This document shows positions 12,960-28,539 of a DNA stretch of 64,000 nucleotides, piece after piece; within the stretch, counting starts at the first letter, position 1, and each line of letters opens with the position of its first letter. Source of the stretch: Aselliscus stoliczkanus. Lineage: Eukaryota; Chordata; Mammalia; Chiroptera; Hipposideridae. The stretch covers positions 32,383,501-32,447,500 of the forward strand of contig CM066735.1 in NCBI GenBank assembly GCA_033961575.1. Direction: 5' to 3'. Below the pieces are notes generated by a model. That model saw nothing but the letters and a program-made list of their open reading frames with translations. It ran no database searches and was not told the DNA's origin. Made by a program: the position numbers and the translations under genes.

Positions 12960-13560
12960 TGGATAAGACACCTTCCAAGTGTTAGATAAGAGTCAAATAG
13001 CTATGCAAAGCATTTGCACTGTAACAGTTCTTCCAGCAGTGTGTAAGAGTTCCTGTACTATATACATCCTTGCAAACTCTTAATATTGTTTGAGACTTTA
13101 ATTTTTACAAATGCAGTGGACATAAAATAGTATCACTTTTTAAATTTGAATTTTTCAAATAATGGTGGTGACAAACAGGCTCTGTTTATTGACCTTCTGA
13201 TTTCCTCTTTTGTGAATTACCTATGAATCTTCGAACATTTACCTGTTATATGGGTTGGCTGTCTTTTTTTCTATAAAGGACTAATGGGCCAACAGCAGTG
13301 TCTTCAATCAAACTTTTAACTGTTCTTGTCAAAAGGCTAGCAGTCTTTTTTACGTATCATTCTTAGCTGACGTGCTATACACAACCAGGCAGCGAGCAGG
13401 ATTTGGGTCACAGTATGTAGTTTACCAACTGTTGGGTGTTTTATATCTTATTGGATTTTATGATTGCTTTATATAATCTGGGTTCTAATTTTTCATCAGA
13501 TATAGATTGCAAATAACTTACATCTTAATATATCTTACCAAGAATTAGCTTCTCTGATCA
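12960..13560 (-). mobile_element. Old LINE-1 3' fragment, opposite orientation
   Basis: The antisense L1 pattern is visible but diverged: TTCCAGCAGTGTGTAAGAGT, CATCCTTGCAAACTCTTAAT and a later TTATATAATCTGGGTTCTAA with TTTTCATCAGATATAGATTG. It faces the preceding fragment, either as an inverted L1 insertion or as two separate elements. Confidence 0.55.
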
Positions 13561-16200
13561 TCATGGATTACATTTTTAAAAATGTTTTTGACAATTTTAC
13601 ATATTTTGAGTCTCTGTTCTTACCTTAATCCAAATTTAAGTTTTTAAAATTTAAGTTTTAAATTTATTAATGTATTATTTCTTTTTATCATTATGGACTC
13701 ACTCATTTTATCCCAAATGATGGTTTATGCCTTAAGATTTATTTTAACATTACTACAGAAACACCACCTATTTCTAGCTTAGTAGTGTTATACCTGATGT
13801 GACTTTTTCACTTTCAACTTTTCTGATACTGTGTTTTGCGAGCATCCTTTCTAAAAGCTTACAAGTAAAATTTTAACCCAATCTGAATATCTTTCATTAA
13901 ATTGGACATTTTAGTGATTTATTGTAATTTACATTTCTTGTGATTACCAGTATATTTATTTCCTCACTCATAAAATAGAGACAGTAAAATATAACTCACA
14001 GTTGTGAGGATTAAATGAGTTAATATGTCAGATATTTTAAAAAATGCCTGTCAGATGTTTTAGATTTTAAATATGTGGGTGTGGGTCACTAATTCTGATG
14101 CACTCCCTTAAAAATATTATAATCATAATTCAAAATTGTTTTTAACCTAAATTCTAGTTAATCTTTTAAAAAGTCTTAATAGAGCTTTTGATGGATATGA
14201 AGTTTGTCCTTAAATAGGTTGTAGAGTTAAACATTATGACTAATATAATCATCCTATGATATTATTTAATAGAAGCACCATCGGATCTGTTTTTTAATGT
14301 AATTTGCAAAATACACTGAAGCATAGAGCACATGCTTCAACTGTTTATCAGTTTGAATAATTTATTGTTGCTATTTTTAAGAAGCAAGTGTGCTCTACAA
14401 ATTTGATACTTGGGCAAAAATTAAATGCTGTATAACTAATTTTCTAGCTAGACAAAAAATATAGGGAGACAGAGCAGAGTAAGGGCAGAGGAATTGGTGA
14501 GCTAGTATTCATATGGAAATGACACAAAACAACACAGGTAGTTTTATTATTTACTCAACGCCTTCACCCTGGAAGCAAAGAAAAGACAAGGCTCAGCTGC
14601 CAAGACCTTTTATCTACACATCTTAAGCTGCATATTGGTTTCTTAGAGCTTCTCTTTTCATATGTTTTAACCCAAATATATTATATTTCCACCTACAACT
14701 CTAGAAGTTGATACTTACTGTATTCATTTTTATTGAAAATATTGTATGAGAGGAAGGTTATAAATATAGGACTCAGGGCCTATAATCTCTTTGGAATCAT
14801 CCCGCATTGGTCTCAACAAAAAGTAGGTGTTATGGTAAAGGCTAGAATCACACAGTGAGCCTGGATTCGGGTTGACTATGCTGGTGGGGAATGAAAGGTG
14901 GGCAGGTTGAAGGCTGGATAATAAAAAATGTTGAAGTCAAAAGAAAGTTTGAAGACTAATAATAATATCTCACAATGTATCAGAGCCAGCCTTTTCAATT
15001 GTTTCCTAAGCTAATGACAAAATGTCTCAGTTTTATAACAATAACACTAAAAGACTACAAATTAAGTATTCATCGGCAACGATTTACTATGTATTGAAGC
15101 ATAAGATGCCTCAATTCATTCACAGACCATCTTGTTTTCTTTTTGATAAATTCATATTACAAATTTCTTTTCTCTTAAAATGGAAGGCATTACAGCAATT
15201 TAAGTTATAAAACTTTAGGAGGTAAATATTTTTCCTGTTTTCACCTACTGAGCCAGATTCAACAAGTGATAAAAAGTTTTCCAAAAAGTAAGCCTTATTT
15301 CTATTACCAGTAAATAACATTTCCAAACATTTTGATAATTACTTCAAGTAAAAGATATTCTTAATGTCACAATGGCTATGACTTAACTAAATCTAAGCAC
15401 ATATGTAATGTTTTTTCATAACTTTCATTCTTGTGAAGAATAATAATCATTAGATGCTTTTAGAAATTTTCCATATGGGAGAAAAAAACTTCCTATTTGA
15501 GGCTTACCATAAAAAAATACAATAGTAATAGAAACCAAATAAAAGAGACAAAGATATTTAAAAGCAAAATTGGACAGAATTTGAATCTGATACTGTGATA
15601 TATTAAAATTAGTCTTAAATAGCAAAAATCCAGCCAAAATAGGGAGCATTGAAAATATAATTGCAGTTTCTCATACATTTCTTTAAAAATGTTTTGTGCA
15701 GGGATGTTAAGTCATGGTAATAAACTAGATTAATGACTTTTAAAAACAATAAAATCATATGAAGTGGGAGTAGTTTTTTTTTTCTGTGTATAGAATTGTA
15801 TTGGAGTTAGAATTCCGTCACATAGAGAGAACGACCAATATATTGATGTAGGGGTTGAAAATAATTTACAAAATTAATTTAATAAAATGTCTAGAACAGT
15901 AACTAACAATTATTAACAAAACAATGAAGCTGTCTGTATTCGCATTTAACAACACATTTATGCCAAAGTTGAATTAATATAAAAATAATATGCAGTGAAC
16001 TGATATCTGACATAAGATACAATAAAATTAACATTCACACTGAAGACCTAAAGTTATGACAACATCTCTATATGCTTTCTAAATATTAATACCTTTTTAC
16101 GTTAAATTCTTGGTTGTGTGGAAGCAGCTCAATGTGGCCTCCTCATGTCAAATGAAATATCCAGAATATTCCTTAAAGTAGTACACTATATTTCCCCTAC
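13561..16200. other. Intergenic flank downstream of TLL1, no gene seen
   Basis: A MIR-like piece with GTTGTGAGGATTAAATGAGT lies near 13965-14060. The rest is unassigned AT-rich DNA. The short frames at 15022-15678 show no recognisable protein. Confidence 0.45.
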
Positions 16201-16226
16201 CACAGCAGATAAAATAATTTAATGTA

Positions 16227-16232
16227 TTTATT
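16227..16232 (-). terminator. Second candidate poly(A) signal AATAAA for TLL1
   Basis: The hexamer AATAAA lies on the minus strand about 2.5 kb after the stop codon, near where the repeat-poor stretch ends. It would give a longer alternative 3' UTR. This is a candidate only. Confidence 0.3.
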
Positions 16233-17065
16233 TAAACAAAAGGCCCATGGTTACTAACTCCAAACTATAGTTTTTTTGGTTTTTGTTAATTTCTAGTACT
16301 ATCTGTGGTCTTTAAGGCTGTCTACAGAGGATACTCGAATTGTCATGCTGTTTCTGAAATGAACAATATGTTTGTCCTGGAAGTTTTACTGTAATTCACC
16401 CCTAAAATTGACTTTATGTGGAAAAGTTTCATCATAAAATCTATTTATATATTTCAAGGTTGATCCTACAACATTTGGTAGACCAAGCACAGATTTTTAT
16501 ATCATCAGACAAGCTGAGTTTCAACATCTAAGTTTACACTGAGACCCTGGGAATGTCATACCTCCTCTGAGCTTTAGTTCCTTAACTACACAATGCAAGC
16601 ATCACCACAATTTTCAAGGGTAGCATAGTGCCAGGCTAATACACTAGGCGTCAATGGTTTTTTTCTGCTTCTCTCTCCTATTCCTAATAAATTCTGGCTA
16701 ACTGGAGATTAGTGAAAAAAATACAGAAGACATTAACTGGAATAAATCAGCTCCACTACAAAGCTCATTATATTGCAGGCAATAGTTATACATTTCCAAA
16801 GTGACATTCAATAAAATCAAAAGATTGGTTTCAAAAATGTATTTACATATTATAATTCATATGCAAGAAAAGATTCTTCAGGGCAACAATGACAAAAACC
16901 AAGCTACATCTGTGTGTATATTTCCTTTTGTAAAAATGAAGAAAAATACCCAATTGTATTAAATATTAATTGTTCATGGACAGGTAACAGAAACAAAGCT
17001 ACTTCACAGAGCAATCTACAACATCAAAAAATATCAAAATATAGTTTCTCTAAAAGAAAGAGCCT

Positions 17066-17071
17066 TTTATT
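17066..17071 (-). terminator. Candidate poly(A) signal AATAAA for TLL1
   Basis: The hexamer AATAAA lies on the minus strand about 1.66 kb after the stop codon. The next 40 nt downstream on that strand are U- and GU-rich (for example TGATGTTGTAG), as cleavage sites usually need. This is a candidate only. Confidence 0.35.
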
Positions 17072-18733
17072 AATGGATGGGTCAATAATAATTAAAAGTT
17101 CCCATTATTTGTCCATGAAACCTTGTAAGCACGGTGCTACATCAAACAGGATTCTAGTAGAACTTGGCACAAACATTTTAACTTTTCAACCACCCACCAC
17201 TTTTCATCTTCTTATAGCTTCACTCACTCAGACAATCTCACATATACATATATTAATATTAAAAACACACATGGGTGTAAAGCAGAAAATTCATTTTCTA
17301 CAACAAAAACAGTTCAGCATATTTATACCCAATGTTCTGTCACAGAAATGGATTTTCCTCATCGAGTTGCTACTTAACATCTACTATTATGTTTAATATT
17401 TCAAAAGATGTGTTTCTAGGAGGATCTGTTTGATCATGTGCAAGAATTCTAAGGCATTATAAGTAGTTGTTCCACAGGACAAGTGCTGCCCTCGCAACCA
17501 TAGACTCTTGATACATTTAACAAGTCTTGAGTCTTCAAATGCCACCAGCCAGACAGAGGGAGACATTCATAGTCTATGGGTGGTTGGCTCAAAGGTCAAA
17601 AACTTTGTTTAAAAAAAAATGTTTATGGAATAGCACCATATAGTCTTTCAGATACAAAGCATTTTTTTCCAACATTGCATTTTTTAAAAATGTGAACCCC
17701 AGGAGGAGAAAAAAAAAAATCTTTCCATTCTTACAAGACATACTTCCACTTCATTTCATTTCATTTTTTTTTTTAAATACAACATTAACCATATCAACGT
17801 TGACAATAAAACTACTACAACAGATCAACAACAAACGAAAGACAATAGCAGCAGTGGTAACTTGAGTATGAACCATCCAGGCAGTTTCTTAGAAGAATCC
17901 TGTTCACACCTGTTGGGAATTTTCTCATAAAATTCATAAAACATCACAAGACTTCTTAGATTTGGTGTGAAAAGGCAGCACTTTCACTGAAAGAACTGAG
18001 TTTACCAATCAACTGGGCATTTTCCAATACTTCAATAAATGTTGTCTAGAACTGAACTGTAATAATAGAAATTATTGACATTTCAAACTTGTCAAAATAT
18101 CAGTAAAATAAAGTAGTCTCAAGATATTTGGGTTTCAAAGAGGTTAATTTGGCCTGCAAGTGAAAATAATGAAGCTGAAATATTCCAGTTTCCAAACATT
18201 GGACACACCCACATTTAAAGCACAAATCACCCTTGAAAGACTCCCATTTCACAACATCTTATATGGATCTGGTTTACACTGTGTCCAAGATAAAAAGCCA
18301 AAGCAATCATCCTACGATACAAAGAGAGAGTTTTCCAGTTTATGACCTGCAAGATCACTTTCTTATTTCTCCCAAATCTTGCAAAATTGTCAAAAAACAC
18401 ACTCTGACAGTCACAGACCCCGAATTGAGCTGTCTGAATTGTGAGTCATCTGTGTCAAGCTGTGAACAAAAATTTGTGGAGTCACTTGGAGCACATGATG
18501 CCTTTTCACCAGCTTTTTTATACCATCAAGCTTGTAGTTCACATACCCTGATAATACTGATCAGGGTTATCTGGAAACCTCTTTTAGTCCAAGCATAATT
18601 CAGGTCTTACAGTTTTCTTCTGCTCAAACTCATTTTATAAAACCTTTGTGCTAATATCTTCATTAAAAAAAAAAAATACGTCTTCTCTCCATTACACACA
18701 TTCCTTTAGGTTTTGAAGGAGGTTATGGTGTTA

Positions 18734-20328
<1,595 letters not shown>

Positions 20329-21674
20329 TCAATGAGGTTTACCAGATCCAAGTTCAATGTCAATGTCATCTCACCCTTCTCTAACTTTTGTATTCATTTC
20401 TATCATCAGACATGTTTCCCGTAATTGGAGAGTCAGATGGTGTACTAGGTGCTGGCACAGACCCTGGACACAGACTGCTAGATTGGAATCACAGCTCCAA
20501 CATCTAATAGCTCAGCAACTTCGGGTAAGTATCTGAGATTCATAGTTTTCTTAAGAGTAAAATGCAGATGATAATAAGAGTACAAATCTTTGTGGGTTTT
20601 CAGCATTTACTTAATAGATGAAAATCACTGAAAACTGCCTGCCTTATATAATTATAGTTATCTTTTAGTTCCAGAACCTATTCAGTTATGGTTTGTGTTT
20701 GTAATAAATAAAAATTTTCATATGTTCTTTTTACAGCTTTTCCAATGAAATATTACTAAACATATGCTCTACCAGTTATTACCTTTGTTACTAGAATATA
20801 CCAGAGAAATAAATGAGTGCAAAAAATTAATCGTGAGTATAATTTAGATGATAAGAGTTTTCAAAAATTTTTCTCAGGAACTCTTCATTATCAGAATCCT
20901 AAAACTACACTAACTAGAGATTAATATAAAGGCAGAAGAAGTCTGCAATGCTCTCCGGCAATACATATGCAAACATATGACTAGGCTGGTGAGTGGAGAT
21001 AAATAGGATATGAAAAATATTGGGAGAAGGTGGAGTTGCTTTCTATCTTTGTTTGTCAAGGACTGAGAGGTTCCTGGGAAGTAATCATTTCAGTGCTAAA
21101 ACGAGGAAAGTCCCAGGAAAACCGGGATGAGTTGGGAAAGGACAAAATATCCAATATGGAAGGATCTGGACAAGCTAAGGCACCACATGGCAAACCAGAA
21201 CTGTAACATTCTCATGGTCATCTGTGACCAGACAGTCACTGGCAGCACCCTGTGAGGATGGACTAAGCAGCTAAATTCTTACTTGGATTTTCAGACACTG
21301 CACCTTCAAAGACTTTTGTGTGAGAGACATATGAAAGAATTTCCAACTAGTGTTTCAGTCATGAGAATTGTTTCCCCATAGGGCTGTGTTACATGATGAC
21401 CCTACAGGTCCCTCTGTCTTCTAGACGGTAGGTGGGGCATCTTGCTCATTAGTCAATATAGGTGCCACTGTTACAAACGTGAATATGTAAGGAAACATGT
21501 GCTTAGAACCATTCACAAAGGCTGGAATAATAATTAGTCTTGGGGTATCATCTCTGAGTCCCACAGGCAGGAAGCCTAGCGTCTTCCCTTTACCACTAAG
21601 GTGCTCCTTTTATCTCAGTAACTCCAAGAATTATTTTCCTCTGCCTGGGACAAAACTCCTCAGCCAAATTGTCT

Positions 21675-21870
21675 GGGTCCAAAGTCAAGTTCTGCTCTTC
21701 ATCAGCTGTGGGACTTGTCCTACACTTCATTTCTAAATTGGGGATCACACACTGTATTCATATCATAGGGTCTAGGTGAAGAGAGAATGGATTAAATGGG
21801 TTAAATATGTAAAATGCTTGAAGGAACCTGGCACACAGAAAAAGTCATACAACTAAGGACCATCATTATT
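21675..21870 (+). repeat. MIR
   Basis: TCAAGTTCTGCTCTTCATCA, GTGGGACTTGTCCTACACTT and GTAAAATGCTTGAAGGAACC followed by CTGGCACACAG give the full MIR order from the tRNA-like part to the 3' end. Confidence 0.7.
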
Positions 21871-23775
21871 ATTTTCCAGTGAGAACATCTAAATGCTATC
21901 GTTCATACTTCTGGATATCCACTCAAGTATGAGATGAAAAGCCAGAAAAATTGAAAAATAATTTATAACACTATTAATCTGCTATCATAAAGGAAAATTT
22001 ATATTTTTGAAGGCCAGGAAAACATTTTGTGAAAAATATTTCTGAGTTCAATATATCCATATAAAATATATAAAAGCAGTGTCATCTTATTTTCAGGTTG
22101 TTTTAAAGTTCTACCTATTCTCAAAGTTTGATATAATGGACTAATTTGTTATGTTTTCAACTTTTAAAAAACTAACAAAGCTCGTGATATATATATATTT
22201 TTTCCCACAGCCCAGGAAGGCTGAAGGGGCGAACTGTAAGATATGGAGGGGGCATTGGCTTCCCTGTGCCTGCTTTGCAGAAACAAAGTAGCAGAAGAAA
22301 AACAGGATCCAGAAGAGAGAATTTTATATCAGGCCCAGTCTGAAACAAAACTCAGGGAGGGAAAAAAGGAGTTGAACAAAGTGGGAAACAAGATTTCACA
22401 AAGGCTTTGTAAACCTGAAAAATAATAGTAAGGCATCATCATTCAGTTTTATTGAAAACGTCTAGAAAAAGGCATACCTTCAAAAATAAAAATGACCTAA
22501 AGAAATATTTGAAAATGACTTAAAATATTTCCAAAAGTTCCCCCCCTTTTTTTTTCCCTGTTTCAGTGCACAACTGCATTCCAATGGATCAATAATTCTA
22601 TGGATTCTATGAGTCATGTGGGTTCCTATGGCTCGCTCAACATAATAAATCTGGAATTAATTTTAGTCTACAGGATAATTTTTTTTTTACAGGATAATTT
22701 TTTTAAGGACAAATATTTGAATATTATACGCAAGAGGCGTGATTTTTATATGCCCTGAGAGAAACTGCATGAGCAGAAAATAGGCAGCATGAGGGAAATT
22801 GCTTATGAGTGTTTTTGAAATATGGTCAATATATCATTTAACATGGTCCTTAAAGAAGATTTTTAAATAAACACATTTCCTGCTAATGTCCTTATTCATC
22901 TACCAAGTTAGAAAATATAAACACCATAGTTTAGCATGTCAGCAATATCGTTTTAAATCAACTGTTGGAAAGTACTCGTTAAGCTGCAGAGCCTCTTCTC
23001 CAGAATTCTGGGAAACAGAAAATAAAGCTGAATAAGGAAGGTAAATAAGACAGGAAGAGAAGCCTGGGGGTGGCCTTCATTTTAATTTGGAAAGACATGT
23101 TTGTTTACTTCCTGGTAAAGTATTAAATTCCCAGAGAGGTCCTGTAATTCAACCTATAAATGCTTTTAGTGGGCATTCAAATCTGAGAGTAAAATAATTT
23201 CCTTTCTAAGGGGCTTAATAATGTTATTATTTGATTTTTAAATGGCATTGACAAATAGTGTGATGCTTTATGCTACAGAAAAGAAGTCCTACCAGACAAC
23301 GCTATGTTTTAAAATATTTTCTCTCCACATTTCCTCTCTTTTTATGTATTACAGCTGTATCTCTGAACAAATACAGTGGGTATTTTTTTTTAATGGAAAG
23401 ATTTGTTTCCTTCAATTAGTTTATTTAAAGCAGTAGTGATACCATTCAATACCCAATTAAAATAAATTTGAATCTACAACAATTCAGATCTCCTGTCAGA
23501 GAAAAAGAAGACTCTCCAATAAAGTCTATTTCCCATGGATTTGGACAGTTACTTGTGAGTAAGTAGCAATAAAGCTACACTAAAGCAATATTTCTAATCA
23601 CCTGGTTTTAAAATTCATAATGTATGAAGCATTTATTGTGGATAAAGTTTAAAATTGTATACAGAAATAGAAGTTTACAGAAGCAAATTAAAATGTATAC
23701 TTCACGACCCATGGATAATAACCACATGTATTCTAGAAGGAAGTGAATAATGCATAAGCGCTTTATAAACTTAGC

Positions 23776-23913
23776 AAAAGTGGACAGAAGTGGGGCTGGC
23801 CAAGTGGCGTGGTGGTTAAGAGCTGGCTTGGGAAGCCAGCGGCCCCGGTTCGGGTGCCACATATGAGAGCCAGTGACACTGCCCTCAAAAAAAAAAAAAG
23901 TGGACAGATGTGG
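23776..23913 (+). mobile_element. Short-form tRNA-derived SINE (copy 2)
   Basis: The body at 23794-23886 has an A box (TGGCGTGGTGG) and a B box (GGTTCGGGTGCC), then ...GACACTGCCCTC and an A-tail. It is flanked by AAAAGTGGACAGA(A/T)GTGG on both sides, a target-site duplication of about 18 bp with one mismatch. Confidence 0.95.
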
Positions 23914-25397
23914 CACTGGACTTAGCTGTCTTGTCAGTGGAAACTAAATGAAGATCAGAAGTTTGGAAACTTTTCAAAATCAGCTTATCAGACAGTAAGC
24001 TGTCTACAGGCAAGAAGTCCTTGTATTAGTCTATAAATTCCCCCCAATTCCTAATTTTTCCCCATAAATTACTAATAACTTACAGTGTCTATCCAAAGCA
24101 TGTGTTAAATAAATATTTGATGAAAGAATAATACACGTAAACTTGTTAGAGAAGGTTTTGAGGAGAAATAAATACTAGGCAGTACACAAAAATATTTTAT
24201 AATACAATTTATGGCTACTAGAAAGTAACAGTATAACATGAATTTATGCAGAAAATTCCAAGAAAGCTGGTTAAATGAGGGCAAAACTTTATACATAAAG
24301 AAAAAAACAAAACAACAAAAACACTGCAAACAAAATTCTGACAACAGCAAATTAATAGACGTTTGGAAGCCAAAACTGTAATTCCAACAGCTATTTTTTT
24401 GTGTGCTATGTGGTTGTCATTTAAATTTTAGTTTCTGAGATGACAGATGGGGATTAAACAGCATGGAAGGCACGTTTTGCCTAACAAGATTGGATTGAGG
24501 TGGCTCATGTGGGTATTTGAATGAATGTGAACTCAGTAGGAAAATACAATGAGCCTAATCAGGTAGATAGTTTGAACAGAGTTGTTTAAAATGTAAATAA
24601 GGAAGCATTCAGTCTCTACATATTGCTACAAATAAGAGTAGTCCAGTTTTGTATCGGTTTTCTTGCTAATCCAGAATTTGTATATTAAAAGAAAAAAATA
24701 TACTATAATGGAAAGTATATGAGTTTTGGAGACTGAATTAGGATAAAATCCAGGCTTTTGACATAATTTTAGAATTCTTTGCAAATTAATCTTCCAGGTT
24801 TTCAATTTCTCTATGTGAGAAATGAAGATAATATCTGTATAATATAGTTCTTTTGAACATTCAGTGTTTGTAAAGTGCATGTAGAGCATATGTATGTGCC
24901 TAAAATGTCAAGTGCATGCTATATATATTTTCCACTAGATTGCAATATATGATCTCTGTTATAATGTAATTAGGTCCTACCAATGGATTCTTAATGGGAA
25001 TATAAACACTGGAAACAGGCTCCATGAGCAGAGGCCAGGCAAAATAAGAAGTCAAGGATTTTCAGCTGGAAGTAATTTTGGGATTATCATGTTGCAGATG
25101 AAGAAACTGAGACTCAAAGAAATGATCTTTCCCCAAATTCCCAACTAAGGTAATGGCACAGAAGGACCAAAACCCCAGATGCATGCACACAGTGGAACAT
25201 TATATAATCTTTATCTTCCATTCACAAAGAGTAAGTAGAGAAGTCTCTTTCCTATGAAAGATAATTCTCATTAAACTAGAAAGGGGGATTTTACATATAG
25301 ATAATTTTAAAATGCTATATCATCAGCTATTTCAAAAGTCTTGACAGCATAGTTTCATACTGCATTCTTGGAACCTGTGATAGCCAGGGTATTGTGT

Positions 25398-25418
25398 AGA
25401 TAGATAATAGATAGATAA

Positions 25419-25474
<56 letters not shown>
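25398..25474. repeat. (GATA)n microsatellite
   Basis: About 19 GATA units with two interruptions near the left end lie in the intron before CUB5. Confidence 0.97.
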
Positions 25475-26706
25475 GCATGCCATGGACACAGTACTGTTAG
25501 AAAAATATTGATGGAGTAATGGGATTCCAATTTTTCCACCCCTTAAACATATGACAAGTTATCAGGAAAACATTTAAAGAGAAAATAGGTATGGTAAGTC
25601 CTTCATTAATATGAAATGTATGGTCCATGAAAGATTTTTCTCAAACCAAAATATTTGTTAATCATGAGAAATAACTCATTTGTATTATTAAGTCCAATAA
25701 TTATTAGTATAAATCATAAAAATATCTGACAATATCCATATTCACACAGACTTCAATATAAATCTACTGCTCATAATAAAATATACTAAAGTGAAAAATA
25801 ATACTGGATAATGAAATGATTAAAACTTTAATTTCTAAAATAAAATGAAAGAGATAGAAAACAAAAGCAATCAGCATGAAACTGTGACAATAATTACTGC
25901 CCTAAAATTGTTTCAAGGATGAATATATAGACTGTTTTCATACTGTTTTATATCAAGATAGATTTGTACTAGAAACTGTCTCAATGGTTTATGCATAGCA
26001 AATGCCACTAGATGTCACTATAAGCTAAATGACTTTAGTAAATAGCTACAATTAACTGATAATTTTAAAATGACAAAAGGATATTTCCTAGACATTTATG
26101 GAATATATTATATTACATTGGTTCCAAATTATGAAAAACATGTTCTACATTTTTGCTTAATTTTTTCCATAATTTTTTTCTAAATTATATTTTATTTCTT
26201 AAAGTCTTCCAGAACAGCTATAATCTGTAATAGTCATATTAGGGATTAAGTTTAGGGAAAATTGTATTGCATGCTAAATAAAAGGAGGAAAAAAAATGAG
26301 GCTCTGTAAAGCAGATAAATCCCAAATTTTATTTACAAAAACACATTAATGCAAAAGCTAGCTAACCAGATAGGGTGTTGAATAACACAGTTTTTGAATA
26401 TCAAACTGTAGACTTCTATCTGTTAAATATGACATATAAATCAAGCTATAATTAATATGAAATACATTATAGAAATATTTAGAAATAGCTCTATTTGATC
26501 ATACTTCATCGGATTTGAGTCACACCAAACTATTGGGTTTCTTGCTAAATGTTCATTAACTACAAAGATATTATAATAGGATGCTATGTGGTTTTCAACT
26601 ATTTCACACGGTGCTTCAGTGAGATTTCTTGTTCTGTGCCTAGCTCTTCATATATGACCCTCTTATGGGATCCATTACATTCACAGGAAGCAAAACCTGG
26701 ATCTCA

Positions 26707-27126
<420 letters not shown>

Positions 27127-27255
27127 TCAAAATTAAATACAAATGATTTAATCTATATAGTGTATTATTGAAAAAGCTGTAAAAACGATAGAATGTAAAA
27201 GCTCTAGGAAAACATGAGGAAAAATGCAGTAACTTCACGTGAAAGTCTAATATTT

Positions 27256-27480
27256 GACTATTACAACTAATTCTAATATTGTAATTAAATCTACTCCAGA
27301 ATTTAGACAGATTTGAATAACAAAATGACATTTTATTCTGAATTTAACTTCTAAATGCATCAGAAAATTTTAAACCATTCTACCAAAAATCATTTCCTCC
27401 TGGTTTTTTATGATCATTGACTATTGAACATCATCCTACCTTTGGGCACTTAAACTAAGAAGAAAACCCCATGAAATAAT
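27256..27480. repeat. Local duplication, copy A
   Basis: It shares TTAAATCTACTCCAGAATTT, CTCTGAATTTAAC-like and CTAAATGCATCAGAAA strings in order with 28540-28790, at roughly 80-85% identity by eye. Confidence 0.85.
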
Positions 27481-27547
27481 TACTATATTTTGACAAAAAT
27501 TAAATACAGTAAATCTTCATAGAATAACTAAAACAAAGGGAATTTTC

Positions 27548-27694
27548 ACGATATAGTTCTTTTTTTTTTTTTTTTTGAGGGCAGTGTCACTGGCCCTCAT
27601 ATGTGGGATGTGGGACCCGAACTGGGGCCACTGGTGTCCCAAGCCAGCTCTTAATCACTACGCCACTCGGCCAGCCCTCAGTATATAGTTCTTT
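27548..27694 (-). mobile_element. Short-form tRNA-derived SINE (copy 3)
   Basis: An antisense T-run at 27561 is followed by GAGGGCAGTGTCACTGGCCC and the reversed head, ending CGGCCAGCCCTC. A 9-bp internal duplication (GTGGGATGTGGGACC) is visible. The flanking ATATAGTTCTT on each side is the target-site duplication. Confidence 0.92.
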
Positions 27695-27832
27695 ACTTAG
27701 ATTGTACAACCCATATTATCAGAAAACAGTAATATGACTTTAGACTACATTATGTATTTACTTTTCAGACAAATGGTACACTTATTTTATTATTTGGAGT
27801 CTTGCAAAGTTTACACATAGTATGCTTTGCCA

Positions 27833-28322
27833 CTTAAAAATCATTCTAGGGCCGCCCAAGTGGCACATTGGTTAAGAGCTGGCTTGGGACGCCAGCGGAT
27901 CTGGTTCGGATCCCACATATGAGGGCCAGTGACACTGCCCTCTACAGCTAACAACAGCTCCACCTGGAGCTGGGCTGTGCGAGCCCCGGAGACGGTGTAG
28001 GCTGCAGCCCCTGCTGCCGTGGGCTGCCATAGGCTACAGTGAGTGGCCGGCAGCCAGCCTGAGCGGCTGGCAGCCACCGTGAGCTGCCAATAACCGTGGT
28101 GAGCGGCTGTTCAGAGGCTGGCGACCAAACGCAATGAAGATACCAACATGGGCCAGTGAAGCCACATCCTCCGCAACTAGACTGAAGAACAAAAGGACAG
28201 CATCTTATCTGTTCCCCTTCCCTGATTCCCCAACGCTGTTCCCCTCCCCCAATTCACAATAAATTTTTTTAAAAAAGAAAAGCAAAACAAAACAACTCAC
28301 AAACCCTTAAAAAAAAATTCTA
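27833..28322 (+). mobile_element. Long-form tRNA-derived SINE (copy 4)
   Basis: The head starts at 27849 (GGGCCGCCCAAGTGGCACAT) and has the B box GGTTCGGATCC. After GACACTGCCCTC it continues into a GC-rich body (ACAGCTCCACCTGGAGCTGG, then repeated GTGAGCGGCTGGCAGCC-like units) and ends in CAATAAA plus an A-rich tail. The flanks CTTAAAAATCATTCTA and CTTAAAAAAAAATTCTA form a target-site duplication. Confidence 0.93.
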
Positions 28323-28539
28323 ATTTACCTGTGTAATATTTTTACATGTCTTAGCAAATCCTTAATATAAAAATTCATTAAATGTATAACATTAAATATC
28401 ACACAGAAAAGTTTCATTGAGATGGACTCAAAATAACATTTTCCAAACTATTAATAATTCCAGAAATTCTTGGTTATTTGCCATTGCTAATTAGGCTTTT
28501 TCCTTCTCCAGAAAAACCATCATACATTCAGAATACTAT

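Larger units (their letters stand above)
16205..18733 (-). other. TLL1: Probable TLL1 3' untranslated region
   Basis: The region directly downstream of the stop shows no recognisable interspersed repeat over about 2.5 kb, unlike most of the window, as expected for a transcribed UTR. Its end is not fixed. The two best minus-strand AATAAA hexamers that I found are at 17071-17066 and 16232-16227. The plus-strand frames of 160 and 121 codons in this stretch have no recognisable domains and are read as chance. Confidence 0.5.

Noticed and set aside
16914..17396. 160-codon plus-strand open frame
   Set aside because: It lies antisense to the probable TLL1 3' UTR, has low-complexity AT-driven composition, shows no domain, and has no convincing promoter or splice context.
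18233..18598. 121-codon plus-strand open frame next to the TLL1 stop
   Set aside because: It is antisense to the 3' UTR, has no recognisable motif, and its length is within chance for this base composition.
23794..23886. tRNA gene suggested by A and B boxes
   Set aside because: It is the tRNA-like head of a SINE with target-site duplications and an A-tail, and it does not fold as a complete tRNA.
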